A stretch of DNA of 64,000 nt, from the NCBI GenBank assembly GCA_004292855.1, contig RDXN01000053.1, positions 1-64,000 on the forward strand. Direction: 5' to 3'. The position numbers were made by a program, and so were the translations under genes. Every line of letters begins with the position of its first letter. Position 1 is the first letter of the stretch. The DNA comes from Cytophagales bacterium. Lineage in GTDB: Bacteria; Bacteroidota; Bacteroidia; Cytophagales; Spirosomataceae. Below the pieces are notes generated by a model. It searched no databases. It saw only the letters and a program-made list of their open reading frames with translations, and was not told where the DNA came from. Positions 32,828 to 41,117 of this stretch are shown piece after piece.

Positions 32828-35074
32828 TTAAAGCGAAGATATCCCCAACAACTCCCGCATCACGCCCAGCGTTTGCCCGGCGCGTTGGGGGTTGAACGAG
32901 GCCACCGATGCACCCGACGTTCCCCCGGTGGGGGCGGTGATTCCCTGCCTTGCCTTGGTGCCAAGTTGACGGCGGTCGGCGGGTTCAAAACGGGCGAACG
33001 TCCGGCGCAGGATGGGCAGTTGCTCCGAAAACTGGTCTTTGGGCAGGTTAGCCACCCAGCGGTAGAGCAGGTTCCAGAGGGTTTGGTCGTAGAGCAGAAT
33101 CAGGCTGTTGCCAGTCAAAAATCCTTCGAGCCAGGCAGCCGAATACGTCGGTTCGTGACCGGGCGAGAGGGCCAGGCCGAACGCTGTGGCGGTGGCATCC
33201 TCGGTCAGCACCTGCCCATCGAACAACAAGCGGCACAGCCCCCCCGCAATGCGCGGGTGAATCCCCGGCGGTAACCCGCCCGAAGACCCCGTTTGCATCA
33301 GCAACCCCTCGGCTTTCTGGAGCAAGGCCATCAGCGTATCGAGCCAAAGCACGCGCAGAGACTCGCTTTCGAGCAGTCGGGTGGCCTCATTGACGAGCCG
33401 GATTTGGGTAAGCATGTTCGCCGAACTCGCATCATCCAGCCCGTAACAGGCATTGGGCAAGCCGATACAGACCCGCGTAATGAGGCCCTCAATCAGTTGA
33501 TTGATAACGGTTAAGTCTGTTTTTCGGACGTTCCCGTAACGGCTCACCTCGACCAGGGGCGTGAACGCCTGCATCAGTTCGAGCACGTCGGCGGAGACCG
33601 TCGCCAGTTCGCCGATGCGGGCCAGCAGTTGCTCGATGGCCCCGAACAACTCCGCCGGAATGGCCTCCTGCATGAGTCCGGCCAGTTCCGAGATCAGTTT
33701 GGAGCGACGGCTCCGGTCGAGCAGGTAATGGGTTGCGGCCTCCTCGACGGTGTTGCCAAACACAGCCTTTTCGATCAACTGAATCGCCAGTTCCGGCTCC
33801 CAGCGCAGGGTCCAGACCTCCTTAAAGGTGCCTTTGGTCCGGGCATGCCCCCGCCGACCCCAGGCCACCGCCAACACCGTGAGCCGGTGCAAAAGCCGAC
33901 TCCGGTTCAGGTCGAGTTCCTTGCGCAGGTCCAGTTCGTAGTCTTTACGCTCTGCCGTTTGGGGAAGTCGAAGTTTGCGACACAGCGTCTCGAAATCGGC
34001 TTGTAGCGGCAGTTTGGGGGTTTCGTCTGGGACGCGGCCCATTTTGCGGCCCACAATCAACTCCTCTTCAACCAGTTTCAGCAAGATTCCATCACCAAAA
34101 CACAGCACCGTTTGGGTGGCTTCGTTCAGTTCGGGCAGGCCGGGGCGGGGCAGGTTCCGCAACGCGGCCAGGGCTTCGGCCAGGCGATACCCTTCGATGA
34201 TGTGGGCCGTTGAGGTGTCCATGCAGTTCTTCCGAAACAGTCGGGCCACGTGGGTCAGCCAACGTACGCCCGTATCAGTGGGGTGATGCCAGCAGTGGTC
34301 ATACCAACCCGGCGAGGTGATGCCCGCGCCGTAGCCGCTTTGCCAGCCCAGCCGGTCGTACGTCCACGGAATCCAAGTGGTCTTAACGGGCACCTTCGGC
34401 AAGCCTTTCAGCCGCTCCGTATCCGATTTTTTCGTTGATTTCCAGCTCGTTAACCCCGGCCCGTGCCAGGCCCCGCACACCACCACGACGTTCAGAAATC
34501 CGTCGGCCTGTGCCTGCCGGACGCGCCCCCGCATGGCCGCTTCGCGGAGTTCGTTTTCGGGGTCGTCCGGGGCCGACTCGCGCAGCAGGGTCATGGCTTG
34601 TTGGACCTGTTCAAAATGGCCCGCAGCCTCGCCTTTGCTGTACCGTTGCTCAACGTGCCGCTCCCACCACGACTCGCTGTCGGTGTAGCCATCGGTCTCG
34701 GCCAGGGGCAACAGCGAGTCGGTACGCGCCTGATTATCAATGCCTTTCTCGGCTTTCAACCCGAATGAATGGGTCAGGGGCAGGTCGAGCATACGGATCG
34801 GCACCTGCGCCCCGGTCGCCCATTGCAGGGCCTGCCATTCGGGCGAGAACTCGGCAAAGGGGTAGTAGACAGCCTGTTTGGGGTTGTCGGGATTATAGGC
34901 CAGCATGGCCACGGGCGGTTTCAGGTTGGCACTCGCCAGCAAGGGCAACCCCTCGTCGAGTTCGGGCGGACCTTCGACGAGCAGCAGATCGGGGCGGAGT
35001 TCGGCCAGCCGATCCCGCACGTACCGCGCCGAGCCAACGCCGTGATGCCGAACGCCCAGAATGTAGAGGTTCAT
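32828..35074 (-). CDS. DUF5682 family protein of the MoxR cluster
   Basis: 748 residues. The N-terminus reads LGVRHHGVGSARYV (His10, His11), then LLLVEGPPELDE (Glu34, Glu38). About 140 residues on comes ELREAAMRGRV, and VVVVCGAWHGPGL (His204) follows. This spacing of an N-terminal GxxH-type loop, a Glu and a later GxxH is like the TraB/TIKI/ChaN/EreA hydrolase superfamily. The helical C-terminal 500 residues (FGDGILLKLVEEELI, VEEAATHYLLDRSRR) are unlike any fold I know. Its start overlaps the MoxR stop by ATGA (35071-35074), so the two are translationally coupled. The DUF label is from memory; the superfamily link is inference. Confidence 0.7.
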   Translation of the reverse strand: MNLYILGVRHHGVGSARYVRDRLAELRPDLLLVEGPPELDEGLPLLASANLKPPVAMLAYNPDNPKQAVYYPFAEFSPEWQALQWATGAQVPIRMLDLPLTHSFGLKAEKGIDNQARTDSLLPLAETDGYTDSESWWERHVEQRYSKGEAAGHFEQVQQAMTLLRESAPDDPENELREAAMRGRVRQAQADGFLNVVVVCGAWHGPGLTSWKSTKKSDTERLKGLPKVPVKTTWIPWTYDRLGWQSGYGAGITSPGWYDHCWHHPTDTGVRWLTHVARLFRKNCMDTSTAHIIEGYRLAEALAALRNLPRPGLPELNEATQTVLCFGDGILLKLVEEELIVGRKMGRVPDETPKLPLQADFETLCRKLRLPQTAERKDYELDLRKELDLNRSRLLHRLTVLAVAWGRRGHARTKGTFKEVWTLRWEPELAIQLIEKAVFGNTVEEAATHYLLDRSRRSKLISELAGLMQEAIPAELFGAIEQLLARIGELATVSADVLELMQAFTPLVEVSRYGNVRKTDLTVINQLIEGLITRVCIGLPNACYGLDDASSANMLTQIRLVNEATRLLESESLRVLWLDTLMALLQKAEGLLMQTGSSGGLPPGIHPRIAGGLCRLLFDGQVLTEDATATAFGLALSPGHEPTYSAAWLEGFLTGNSLILLYDQTLWNLLYRWVANLPKDQFSEQLPILRRTFARFEPADRRQLGTKARQGITAPTGGTSGASVASFNPQRAGQTLGVMRELLGISSL

Positions 35075-36153
35075 AGGCTGATTTCCTTGCAGGCCCGGTA
35101 AATGTCGCGCCAGTCTTCGCGGGTTTTCAAGACCGTTTCGAGGTATTCGTTCCAGACAACCTTGTCCTGAACGGGGTCTTTCACCACCGCCCCCACCAGT
35201 CCAGCGGCTACGTCGTGCGCCCGGAGTTGCCCGTCGCCGAAGTAAGCCGCCAGAGCCAGGCCGCTGTTCACGACCGAGATAGCCTCTGCCGTGCTCATCG
35301 TGCCCGATGGTGTTTTGAGTTTCGTTTTTCCGTCGTCGGTAAGGCCCGCCCGGAGTTCGCGGAAAATCGTCACCACGCGCCGGAGTTCGTGCATCGAGGG
35401 GGCTTCGGCGGGGAGTTCGAGCGTGCGCGAGAGGCTTGCCACACGCCGTTGCACAATGTCGATTTCCTCGTTCATACTCGCCGGAACAGGCAAAATCACC
35501 GTGTTGAACCGCCGTTTCAAGGCTCCCGACAGTTCGTTGACGCCCTTGTCGCGGTTGTTGGCAGTGGCGATCACGTTGAAGCCTTTCACGGCCTGCACTT
35601 CGGTATTCAGTTCGGGGATGGGCAACAGTTTCTCCGACAAAATGGTGATGAGCGTATCCTGCACGTCGGCAGAAATCCGCGTCAGCTCTTCAATACGGGC
35701 AATTTTGCCATCACGCATCGCCGTGAACATGGGTGTGGTGACGAGGGCGCGTTCCGACGGCCCTTCGGCCAGCAATCGGGCGTAGTTCCAGCCGTAGCGG
35801 ATGGCTTCTTCGCCCGTGCCCGCCGTGCCTTGAATCAGCAAGGTCGAGTTGCCCGACACGGCAGCCGCCAGATGCTCGGCCACCCACGATTTAGCCGTTC
35901 CGGGCAGGCCGTAGAGCAGCAGGGCGCGGTCGGTGGTGAGGGTCGCCACGGCAATTTCCATCAGCCGCCGGTCGCCAATGTATTTGGGCGAGACCTCGAA
36001 GCTATTTTTCAGTTTCCCCCCGATCAGGTAGGTCACGACGGCCCCCGGCGAGAGGTTCCAGTTGGGCGGGCGTTGCGAAGTGTCATGCTTGGCGAGTTCG
36101 GCGAGTTCTTCGGCGAATTGGTGTTCAGCGTGTTGGCGGAGAACGTTGTTCAT
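35071..36153 (-). CDS. MoxR-family AAA+ ATPase
   Basis: 360 residues. Walker A is GLPGTAKS (residues 82-89), Walker B is IARIEEL with Glu-Glu (about 154-160), sensor 1 is VIATANNRDKG and a candidate Arg finger lies in GALKRRFNTVILP. The helix-2 insert and C-terminal lid are typical of MoxR/AAA_5 ATPases (RavA, NorQ, CoxD). These act as ring-shaped ATPases that remodel or insert cofactors into client proteins together with a VWA partner; the VWA gene is at 27660-28841. It ends coupled to DUF5682. Upstream, a 208-base gap with two hairpins separates it from DUF5691. Confidence 0.9.
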   Translation of the reverse strand: MNNVLRQHAEHQFAEELAELAKHDTSQRPPNWNLSPGAVVTYLIGGKLKNSFEVSPKYIGDRRLMEIAVATLTTDRALLLYGLPGTAKSWVAEHLAAAVSGNSTLLIQGTAGTGEEAIRYGWNYARLLAEGPSERALVTTPMFTAMRDGKIARIEELTRISADVQDTLITILSEKLLPIPELNTEVQAVKGFNVIATANNRDKGVNELSGALKRRFNTVILPVPASMNEEIDIVQRRVASLSRTLELPAEAPSMHELRRVVTIFRELRAGLTDDGKTKLKTPSGTMSTAEAISVVNSGLALAAYFGDGQLRAHDVAAGLVGAVVKDPVQDKVVWNEYLETVLKTREDWRDIYRACKEISL

Positions 36154-36200
36154 TGGGATTTGTGGTTAAATAACCTCACCGCACCGGCGGCCCGGCCCTA

Positions 36201-36337
36201 CCCCTCTCCTTGCGAAGGAGAGGGGAGGCTTACCAGTCGATCTTGTTTTTGTTTTCGTAAATTTCCCTAAAACAAGTTTCCAAAATAAGATCAACGTAGT
36301 CTTTGACTCACCCCCTCTCCTTGCGAAGGAGAGGGGG
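36201..36337. repeat. REP-like family D: paired palindromes
   Basis: Two near-identical palindromes, CCCCTCTCCTTGCGAAGGAG plus AGGGG at 36201-36225, and the same core extended by one base on each side at 36311-36337. The second continues to GGGGGGTGAGG and is preceded by GACTCA. They fill the 208-base gap between DUF5691 and the MoxR gene. Confidence 0.8.
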
Positions 36338-36361
36338 CAGGGGGGTGAGGTAAATTGTGGT

Positions 36362-37942
36362 TTACAGATTTTCGATTTGTTCCCGCAGGTCGAGCCAGCG
36401 CAGGAAGGGGTTGATCAGTTTCTCGCGGCACCCGTGCTGATGGGCTTCGGGGATGTTGGGCAAGAGCAAGGCTTCGGCTTTTGGGGTCAGTTGGGGGTGG
36501 ACAACGGCCACGGCATCCCTGAAAAACTGGCGTTCGGCTCCGTGCAGGGGTTGGTAAGGAGATTTCATCCACGACTCGCCCAAATTTGTCCAGATCGCTT
36601 CGCTGAACGGCAGCGACCAGGGGGCGGCTTCTTCGGCAGTCAGGTACTGATGTTCACCTAGTTGGCCCGTCAAACTAAACTCCCTCAGAATCAGGGCATG
36701 TTGTTCGTCGGCGGGCAGCAGGGCAAGTAGTTTGGGCCAGTCCTTAACGTCGGTTTTGTACGGCAACAGATCGGCCACCCAGTCGGCGCGTTTGAAATTG
36801 ACAACGATTTCCTCAAGCACCCGAAGTACAACCTCGTGCTCGTCTTTGAAGATAGCTTGCCGCATCAGAAACGGCACGGGACGGGTCTGTGGGTCATCGA
36901 GCAATAGCGGCCAAACCACCGGATGTAGACGCATGAGTAACGATACGAACCAACTGCTAATCCGCTCTGCCTCTGTATGACTTTCGAGAGCATCAAAACC
37001 AAACGATTCTATGTACTTTGGTTCAAGAAAATGGTCAAAACGCGTGGGCAGTTCCAGACGTTTATCGATCTTCTGCATCAGCTTGTTCAACAGACCAGTG
37101 GGCGTTTTGAAGTAGGCCCGAAGTTGCCCAACCACCTCAGCAACCAACGCACTTTCTGGTATTGCCAGCAACAATTCCGTGACGTGCATGAGCATTTCTG
37201 TTTGCAGCGGCTTGGGCTTTTTAACACTTACTAGTTCAGCCCGAACCCCTTCCAGAAACGGAATGTCGGCTTCGGACAAACCGGGCAACATCGTGTTCAA
37301 TAAACTCTTACGTTCTTTGAGCGATTCTGTTGGCCACGTTTGGGCGAGTAACGCCAATGCACGGGCGGGGTCGGTTTTTCGGATGGCATACAGAGCCAGG
37401 TCTCGCACTGTTCTTCTTCCTTCATGCCATTCTTCTTCGGGGGTTAAATCCGGCTCAAACGCCCAATCGGGGTTAAATTGACCTAGCCAGACGCCCCGGT
37501 TTCCCATAATGGCCTTTACTTCGACGGGGTCGACCTCAAACTCGCCCTGCTTACGCCGGGACAGTAGGGTTGTCAGGCGGTCGGGGGGCAAAATCCAGCC
37601 GCGCTCCCGGCATTTTCGGGTCCATTGCCCAACTAACCGGCGATTCGGCTCCTTATCGGCCAGCAGTTGGTCCAGAATCCGTAGGGCCGCATCGGGCATG
37701 TACGCCTGGGTTTCAGGCAAACAAACCGGCAAGGGCGGCAACGGCAAACGGGCCGGTTCGTCGCCCGCCCAGCGGTAGTTGGTGGCCAGGGCCGCGAGTT
37801 CGAGCAGGCGGCTTTCGGGGGTCGACCCCTCGCCCGAAAGACCCAATTCGGTGGCGAGCGGTGTGAGGTCCGGCATCCGGCGGGCGGTGCCGAGTAGGGC
37901 CGCTTCGACAAGCATCGGCCATTCAAATAAAAAGGTGTTCAT
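36362..37942 (-). CDS. DUF5691 family protein of the MoxR cluster
   Basis: 526 residues from MNTFLFEWPMLVEAALLGTA (ATG at 37942; the frame from 37975 overlaps the SWIM gene). The pattern of LLGTARR early, Trp- and Leu-rich helices (RALALLAQTWPTESLKERKS) and the ending LPNIPEAHQHGCREKL fit DUF5691, a family found next to SWIM and MoxR genes. It is an all-helical protein without visible catalytic residues, probably a scaffold or adaptor. It begins 2 bases after the SWIM stop. The family name is from memory. Confidence 0.65.
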   Translation of the reverse strand: MNTFLFEWPMLVEAALLGTARRMPDLTPLATELGLSGEGSTPESRLLELAALATNYRWAGDEPARLPLPPLPVCLPETQAYMPDAALRILDQLLADKEPNRRLVGQWTRKCRERGWILPPDRLTTLLSRRKQGEFEVDPVEVKAIMGNRGVWLGQFNPDWAFEPDLTPEEEWHEGRRTVRDLALYAIRKTDPARALALLAQTWPTESLKERKSLLNTMLPGLSEADIPFLEGVRAELVSVKKPKPLQTEMLMHVTELLLAIPESALVAEVVGQLRAYFKTPTGLLNKLMQKIDKRLELPTRFDHFLEPKYIESFGFDALESHTEAERISSWFVSLLMRLHPVVWPLLLDDPQTRPVPFLMRQAIFKDEHEVVLRVLEEIVVNFKRADWVADLLPYKTDVKDWPKLLALLPADEQHALILREFSLTGQLGEHQYLTAEEAAPWSLPFSEAIWTNLGESWMKSPYQPLHGAERQFFRDAVAVVHPQLTPKAEALLLPNIPEAHQHGCREKLINPFLRWLDLREQIENL

Positions 37943-37944
37943 GG

Positions 37945-39294
37945 TCAAAGTGGGTAGTAGCGGTCGTTTGTCCAAAGGCCCAGGGGATACACCGCGTCGA
38001 CGGTACGTAATAAAAACACCGACGCCGGTTCACCACCCCCGAGGGCCAGAAACGTGTAGTACGCATCTGTAGGCCACTCCGAATGAACGGGTTGACTTGC
38101 CTCGTCGGCATCCACCAGAACATGCCGCCCGCCCTCGGTAGTGAGCGTCAGCGGGCCAACCACCTGCGGCAGGTCGTCGGCCCAGGGCGATTGGCTCAGT
38201 ACGTCAGTTAGGCGTTGTTGCGCGGTTTGCCAATCAGGCAGAATCTCTGGCAAAGCGGTTCCAATAGGCGAATGACTAAGCGATTCGGTTTTCAGCACAG
38301 CCCGGTACGGCAACCGACCTGGGTAAAACACAAGGGTGGCCGTGGTGCGTGTTCCGGGTATTAGCAGGGTCTGAATCGGCGTGTTTTTGTAGGCATACTG
38401 CAACACCTGCGCGAACCGACCCGATTCCTGACCTAGCAAATACGTCTTCTGAACCGTCAGATCGTCTTCCTGTGTGGTTTGGCGAGCCAGCACCCAAAAT
38501 CCGTCTGTGAGCACCGGGGCCGTGGGCGACTCTAACAATTCTTTCTGGTTGATTGTCAGACCAACGGCGGCTTTCACGTCGTTTGCCAAATCGGGCGGGA
38601 GTTGGGGCAGGCGATCTACGGCCCGACAGAGCAGATACAACCGGCCCACCTGTGCCACGGCCTGCGCGTGCCAGGCGTTTCCGTTGTAGAATGGGAGGTT
38701 ACCCAGTTGCTTTACCCGGTAGGCCAAACCTGGTGCTTTTGCATCGACCATTCGGGCGGCCAGTTGATTCCAGTAGGCAGCTCCTTTGTCGGGCAGGGTG
38801 AGCAGGCCCGCCCGCATGAGGTCTTCGAGCCAGCGCATTAATTCGGCGTTGCCGGCCCGGATGCTGTCGAGCCGGTCGGTCATGCGTTTTTCAGAAGCCC
38901 CCACCTTGTTCAAGTCGGTTTTGGGCGATGAATCAGGAGCATCAGCGGGGGCTTTTTGGGCTTTCTCCTGTCGCTTGTCCATCCATTCGGTAACCCATGC
39001 GGGTTCGTCGGATGTTTTGAACAGGGCAGGTTCCCCGGCATAAAGCAACAAGAGGCCAATACCATGCTTGCAGGGGAATTTGCGGCTAGGGCAGGAACAC
39101 TTGAACGCCAGATTCTGGAGGTCGGCTTGTGTGCGGTACGGGTCTTTGCCGCTCCCCTGCACTTCGCCCCAAACAACGCGATCATTCAGGGCCAGGGTGG
39201 GCCATTTTCGGGCCTGAGCAAGGTCTTTTCCGGCTTTCAGCGAGGCCGCATCCGGGGCAAGTGAGTGGATTTGATCGGTGGTAAATGTCGGCAC
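37945..39294 (-). CDS. SWIM zinc-finger protein of the MoxR cluster
   Basis: 449 residues. A SWIM zinc finger is seen at residues 66-77, CSCPSRKFPCKH, the CxCx(6)CxH pattern that binds zinc and contacts DNA or protein. The preceding WGEVQGSGKDPYRTQADLQN stretch is the usual SWIM lead-in. A Lys/Ala/Pro-rich linker (RQEKAQKAPADAPDSSPKTD) follows, then a helical region to about residue 260 and a beta-rich C-terminus. It is the first gene of the cluster, 2 bases before DUF5691. Its zinc finger suggests it is the nucleic-acid or partner recognition subunit; this is an inference. Confidence 0.8.
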   Translation of the reverse strand: MPTFTTDQIHSLAPDAASLKAGKDLAQARKWPTLALNDRVVWGEVQGSGKDPYRTQADLQNLAFKCSCPSRKFPCKHGIGLLLLYAGEPALFKTSDEPAWVTEWMDKRQEKAQKAPADAPDSSPKTDLNKVGASEKRMTDRLDSIRAGNAELMRWLEDLMRAGLLTLPDKGAAYWNQLAARMVDAKAPGLAYRVKQLGNLPFYNGNAWHAQAVAQVGRLYLLCRAVDRLPQLPPDLANDVKAAVGLTINQKELLESPTAPVLTDGFWVLARQTTQEDDLTVQKTYLLGQESGRFAQVLQYAYKNTPIQTLLIPGTRTTATLVFYPGRLPYRAVLKTESLSHSPIGTALPEILPDWQTAQQRLTDVLSQSPWADDLPQVVGPLTLTTEGGRHVLVDADEASQPVHSEWPTDAYYTFLALGGGEPASVFLLRTVDAVYPLGLWTNDRYYPL

Positions 39295-39327
39295 AGGGCA
39301 GGGTTTAAATACCCTACAAGATACACC

Positions 39328-39373
39328 AACGGCGCGAATTTGCCAAGGTTTACCCGGACAAATTCGCGCCGTT
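39328..39373 (-). terminator. Hairpin between the peptide deformylase and MoxR cluster genes
   Basis: AACGGCGCGAATTTG at 39328-39342 pairs with 39359-39373 as a perfect 15-base stem with a 16-base loop. It lies downstream of the def stop (39398) and about 35 bases upstream of the SWIM start. There is no clear T-run, so a terminator for def or a leader structure for the cluster are both possible. Confidence 0.5.
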
Positions 39374-39397
39374 TCAGGCTAAAAAAAGGTTCTTACT

Positions 39398-39973
39398 TTA
39401 TAGTTTTGGAAACCGCATCCGGTACTCCACGTCGACCTTACCTTTGGTGATATCAGCGAGTTTTTTCCTGAGCAACGTACGTTTCAGGGGCGACAAATAA
39501 TCGGTAAAGAGCTTGCCTTCGAGGTGGTCATATTCGTGCTGAATAATACGCGCAGCCATACCGTCGTATTCCTCCTCGTGCTCGTTCCAGTCGGTATCGA
39601 AGTAGCGAATCACCACAATTTCAGGCCGGTAGATCTCCGCACGGATGCCGGGAATGCTCAGGCAACCTTCCTCAAACGCCCACTCATCACCGTCTTCTTC
39701 AATAATTTCGGGGTTGATAAACGTCTTTTTAAAGCCCTCAAGACTAGGGTCTTTGTCTTCTAGTTTTTCGTCGTCGTTCAGGGCCGTGCCATCCACCACA
39801 AACAGGCGGATACCGTGCCCAACCTGCGGGGCCGCCAAACCAATACCCGACGATGCGTACATGGTCTCGAACATTTCGTCGCTGAATTTCTTTACATCCA
39901 TCTCATTCGGATCGATGTCTCTGGCTCGTTTACGCAGAACCGGATCGCCGTAGGCTACAATAGGGAGAATCAT
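39398..39973 (-). CDS. def: Peptide deformylase
   Basis: 191 residues. All three PDF motifs are present: GIGLAAPQ (43-50), EGCLSIPG (102-109, Cys104 metal ligand) and QHEYDHLEG (145-153, His146, Glu147, His150). The MILPIVAYGDPVLRKRA start and the acidic insertion DEKLEDKDPSLEG (about 68-80) are typical of the Bacteroidota enzyme. It removes the N-formyl group from nascent proteins. ruvX is just upstream with a palindromic repeat of family F in the gap. Confidence 0.96.
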   Translation of the reverse strand: MILPIVAYGDPVLRKRARDIDPNEMDVKKFSDEMFETMYASSGIGLAAPQVGHGIRLFVVDGTALNDDEKLEDKDPSLEGFKKTFINPEIIEEDGDEWAFEEGCLSIPGIRAEIYRPEIVVIRYFDTDWNEHEEEYDGMAARIIQHEYDHLEGKLFTDYLSPLKRTLLRKKLADITKGKVDVEYRMRFPKL

Positions 39974-39977
39974 ATTT

Positions 39978-40050
39978 AGTAAACAGTGAGCAGTGAGCAG
40001 TAGGCACTAGCTGGCGCAAAAATGCCAACTGCCAACTGCTCACTGCTTAC
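39978..40050. repeat. Extragenic inverted repeat, family F, copy 1
   Basis: GTAAACAGTGAGCAGTGAGC on the left (from 39978) pairs with the right-hand CAACTGCTCACTGCTTAC (ending near 40050), within the def-ruvX gap. The repeated core is AGTGAGCAGT. It is similar in design to the element at 62534-62624. Confidence 0.6.
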
Positions 40051-40466
40051 TTTTTTTGCTGTTCCATAAAAGACTGTAAAATAATGGCCGCGCTGATCTT
40101 GTCGATGTTGCCCGATTTTTCGCGCCGGTCTTTCCGCGACGAACCGCCCGCAATCATGGCTTGCAGGGCCATTTTGCTCGTAAACCGCTCATCGTGCAGG
40201 TGAACCGGTGTTTCGGGGAAAGCGTTCTGCAACGCCCGCACGAAGCTCTTTACGCGGGGGGTATTATCGGTTTCTTCGCCGTTGAGCCGCCGGGGCATCC
40301 CCACCACAAACGCTTCGACGGGTTCGGTTTGGGCGTAGTTTCGCAAAAAAGCTACTACCGTATGCGATGGGATCGTGTCGAGTGCCGACGCGATGATCTG
40401 CAACGGATCGGTCACGGCAATCCCCGTGCGTTTAGCTCCAAAGTCGATGGCAACAAGTCGCGACAT
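40047..40466 (-). CDS. ruvX: Holliday junction resolvase RuvX (YqgF)
   Basis: 139 residues, normal for the family. The RNase H-like fold shows LVAIDFGAKRTGIAVTDP (catalytic Asp8), VEAFVVGMPRRLNGEETDN, VHLHDERFTSKMALQAM and the closing IDKISAAIILQSF with the last acidic residue. YqgF family proteins process Holliday junctions or pre-16S rRNA ends. It starts with MSRLV at 40466; a TATCTTTG box lies 8 bases upstream of the start on the minus strand. Confidence 0.93.
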   Translation of the reverse strand: MSRLVAIDFGAKRTGIAVTDPLQIIASALDTIPSHTVVAFLRNYAQTEPVEAFVVGMPRRLNGEETDNTPRVKSFVRALQNAFPETPVHLHDERFTSKMALQAMIAGGSSRKDRREKSGNIDKISAAIILQSFMEQQKK

Positions 40467-40474
40467 AATACCGG

Positions 40475-40482
40475 CAAAGATA
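40475..40482 (-). promoter_or_regulatory. -7 box of ruvX
   Basis: CAAAGATA on the plus strand is TATCTTTG on the minus strand, identical to the purH box. It is 8 bases upstream of the ruvX ATG (40466), so the transcript would have almost no leader. No -33 TTG was found at the expected distance. Confidence 0.5.
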
Positions 40483-40511
40483 CGGCAGTTTGCTAAGACG
40501 GGATATTATTT

Positions 40512-40595
40512 GGGTTTTTTCGACAGGATTACAGGATTTTACAGGATTTTTGTTTCTCAGACAATCCTGTAAAATCCTGTAATCCTGTCAAAACC
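40512..40595. repeat. REP-like long hairpin, family E
   Basis: The arms 40512-40548 and 40562-40595 pair almost fully. The left contains GACAGGATTACAGGATTTTA (40522-40541) and continues CAGGATT; the right is its complement. The right arm ends 2 bases before the NUDIX ATG at 40598. Confidence 0.8.
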
Positions 40596-40597
40596 CA

Positions 40598-41104
40598 ATG
40601 CCGAAGATGAATTTTTGCCCGAACTGCGCCAGTCCGCTTGTTAAAGGTGAGGCCTCCGGGCGCGAGCGGCTGATCTGCTCCAAAAACTGCGGTTACATTT
40701 TTTACAATAACCCACTCCCCGTTGTCGGGGCCATTGTGGAGTATGATAACGACACCGTTGTGCTAACTCAAAACATCGGTTGGCCCGCCGACTGGTTCGG
40801 CATTGTGACGGGCTTTTTGGAGAAAGGCGAAGAACCCGCCGAGGCCGTCCTGCGCGAGATTAACGAAGAGTTGGGTCTGGAGCAGGCCGAGATTGTCGAG
40901 TTTCTGGGCATTTATACCTTCTATCAGCGCAACGAGATCATTTTTACCTATCACGTGCGGGCAACGGGCGAGATCACGATGGACGAGACCGAGCTACAGG
41001 CCATCAAAATCGTACCCATCTCGAAGTTGCGTCCGTGGCCTTTCGGCACCGGCCCGGCGGTGAAACAATGGTTGGAAAAGCGGGGCATTACAAGTGGGCA
41101 GTAA
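40598..41104 (+). CDS. NUDIX hydrolase with N-terminal zinc ribbon
   Basis: 168 residues. CPNCASPL and CSKNCG (four Cys near residues 7-30) form a zinc ribbon as in NADH pyrophosphatases. The NUDIX box is GFLEKGEEPAEAVLREINEE plus LGL, matching Gx5Ex7REUxEEXGU. It hydrolyses a nucleoside-diphosphate-X compound; the substrate is not fixed by sequence, though the ribbon suggests an NADH/ADP-ribose type. The ATG at 40607 (MNFCPNC) is an alternative start and avoids the hairpin. The gene ends 13 bases before the convergent kinase gene. Confidence 0.88.
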   Translation: MPKMNFCPNCASPLVKGEASGRERLICSKNCGYIFYNNPLPVVGAIVEYDNDTVVLTQNIGWPADWFGIVTGFLEKGEEPAEAVLREINEELGLEQAEIVEFLGIYTFYQRNEIIFTYHVRATGEITMDETELQAIKIVPISKLRPWPFGTGPAVKQWLEKRGITSGQ

Positions 41105-41117
41105 CGACTTCCTACCC

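Noticed and set aside
34435-35076. 213-residue plus-strand open frame, Arg-rich
   Set aside because: It is the shadow of DUF5682, and the Arg/Pro richness reflects the reverse of GC-rich codons.
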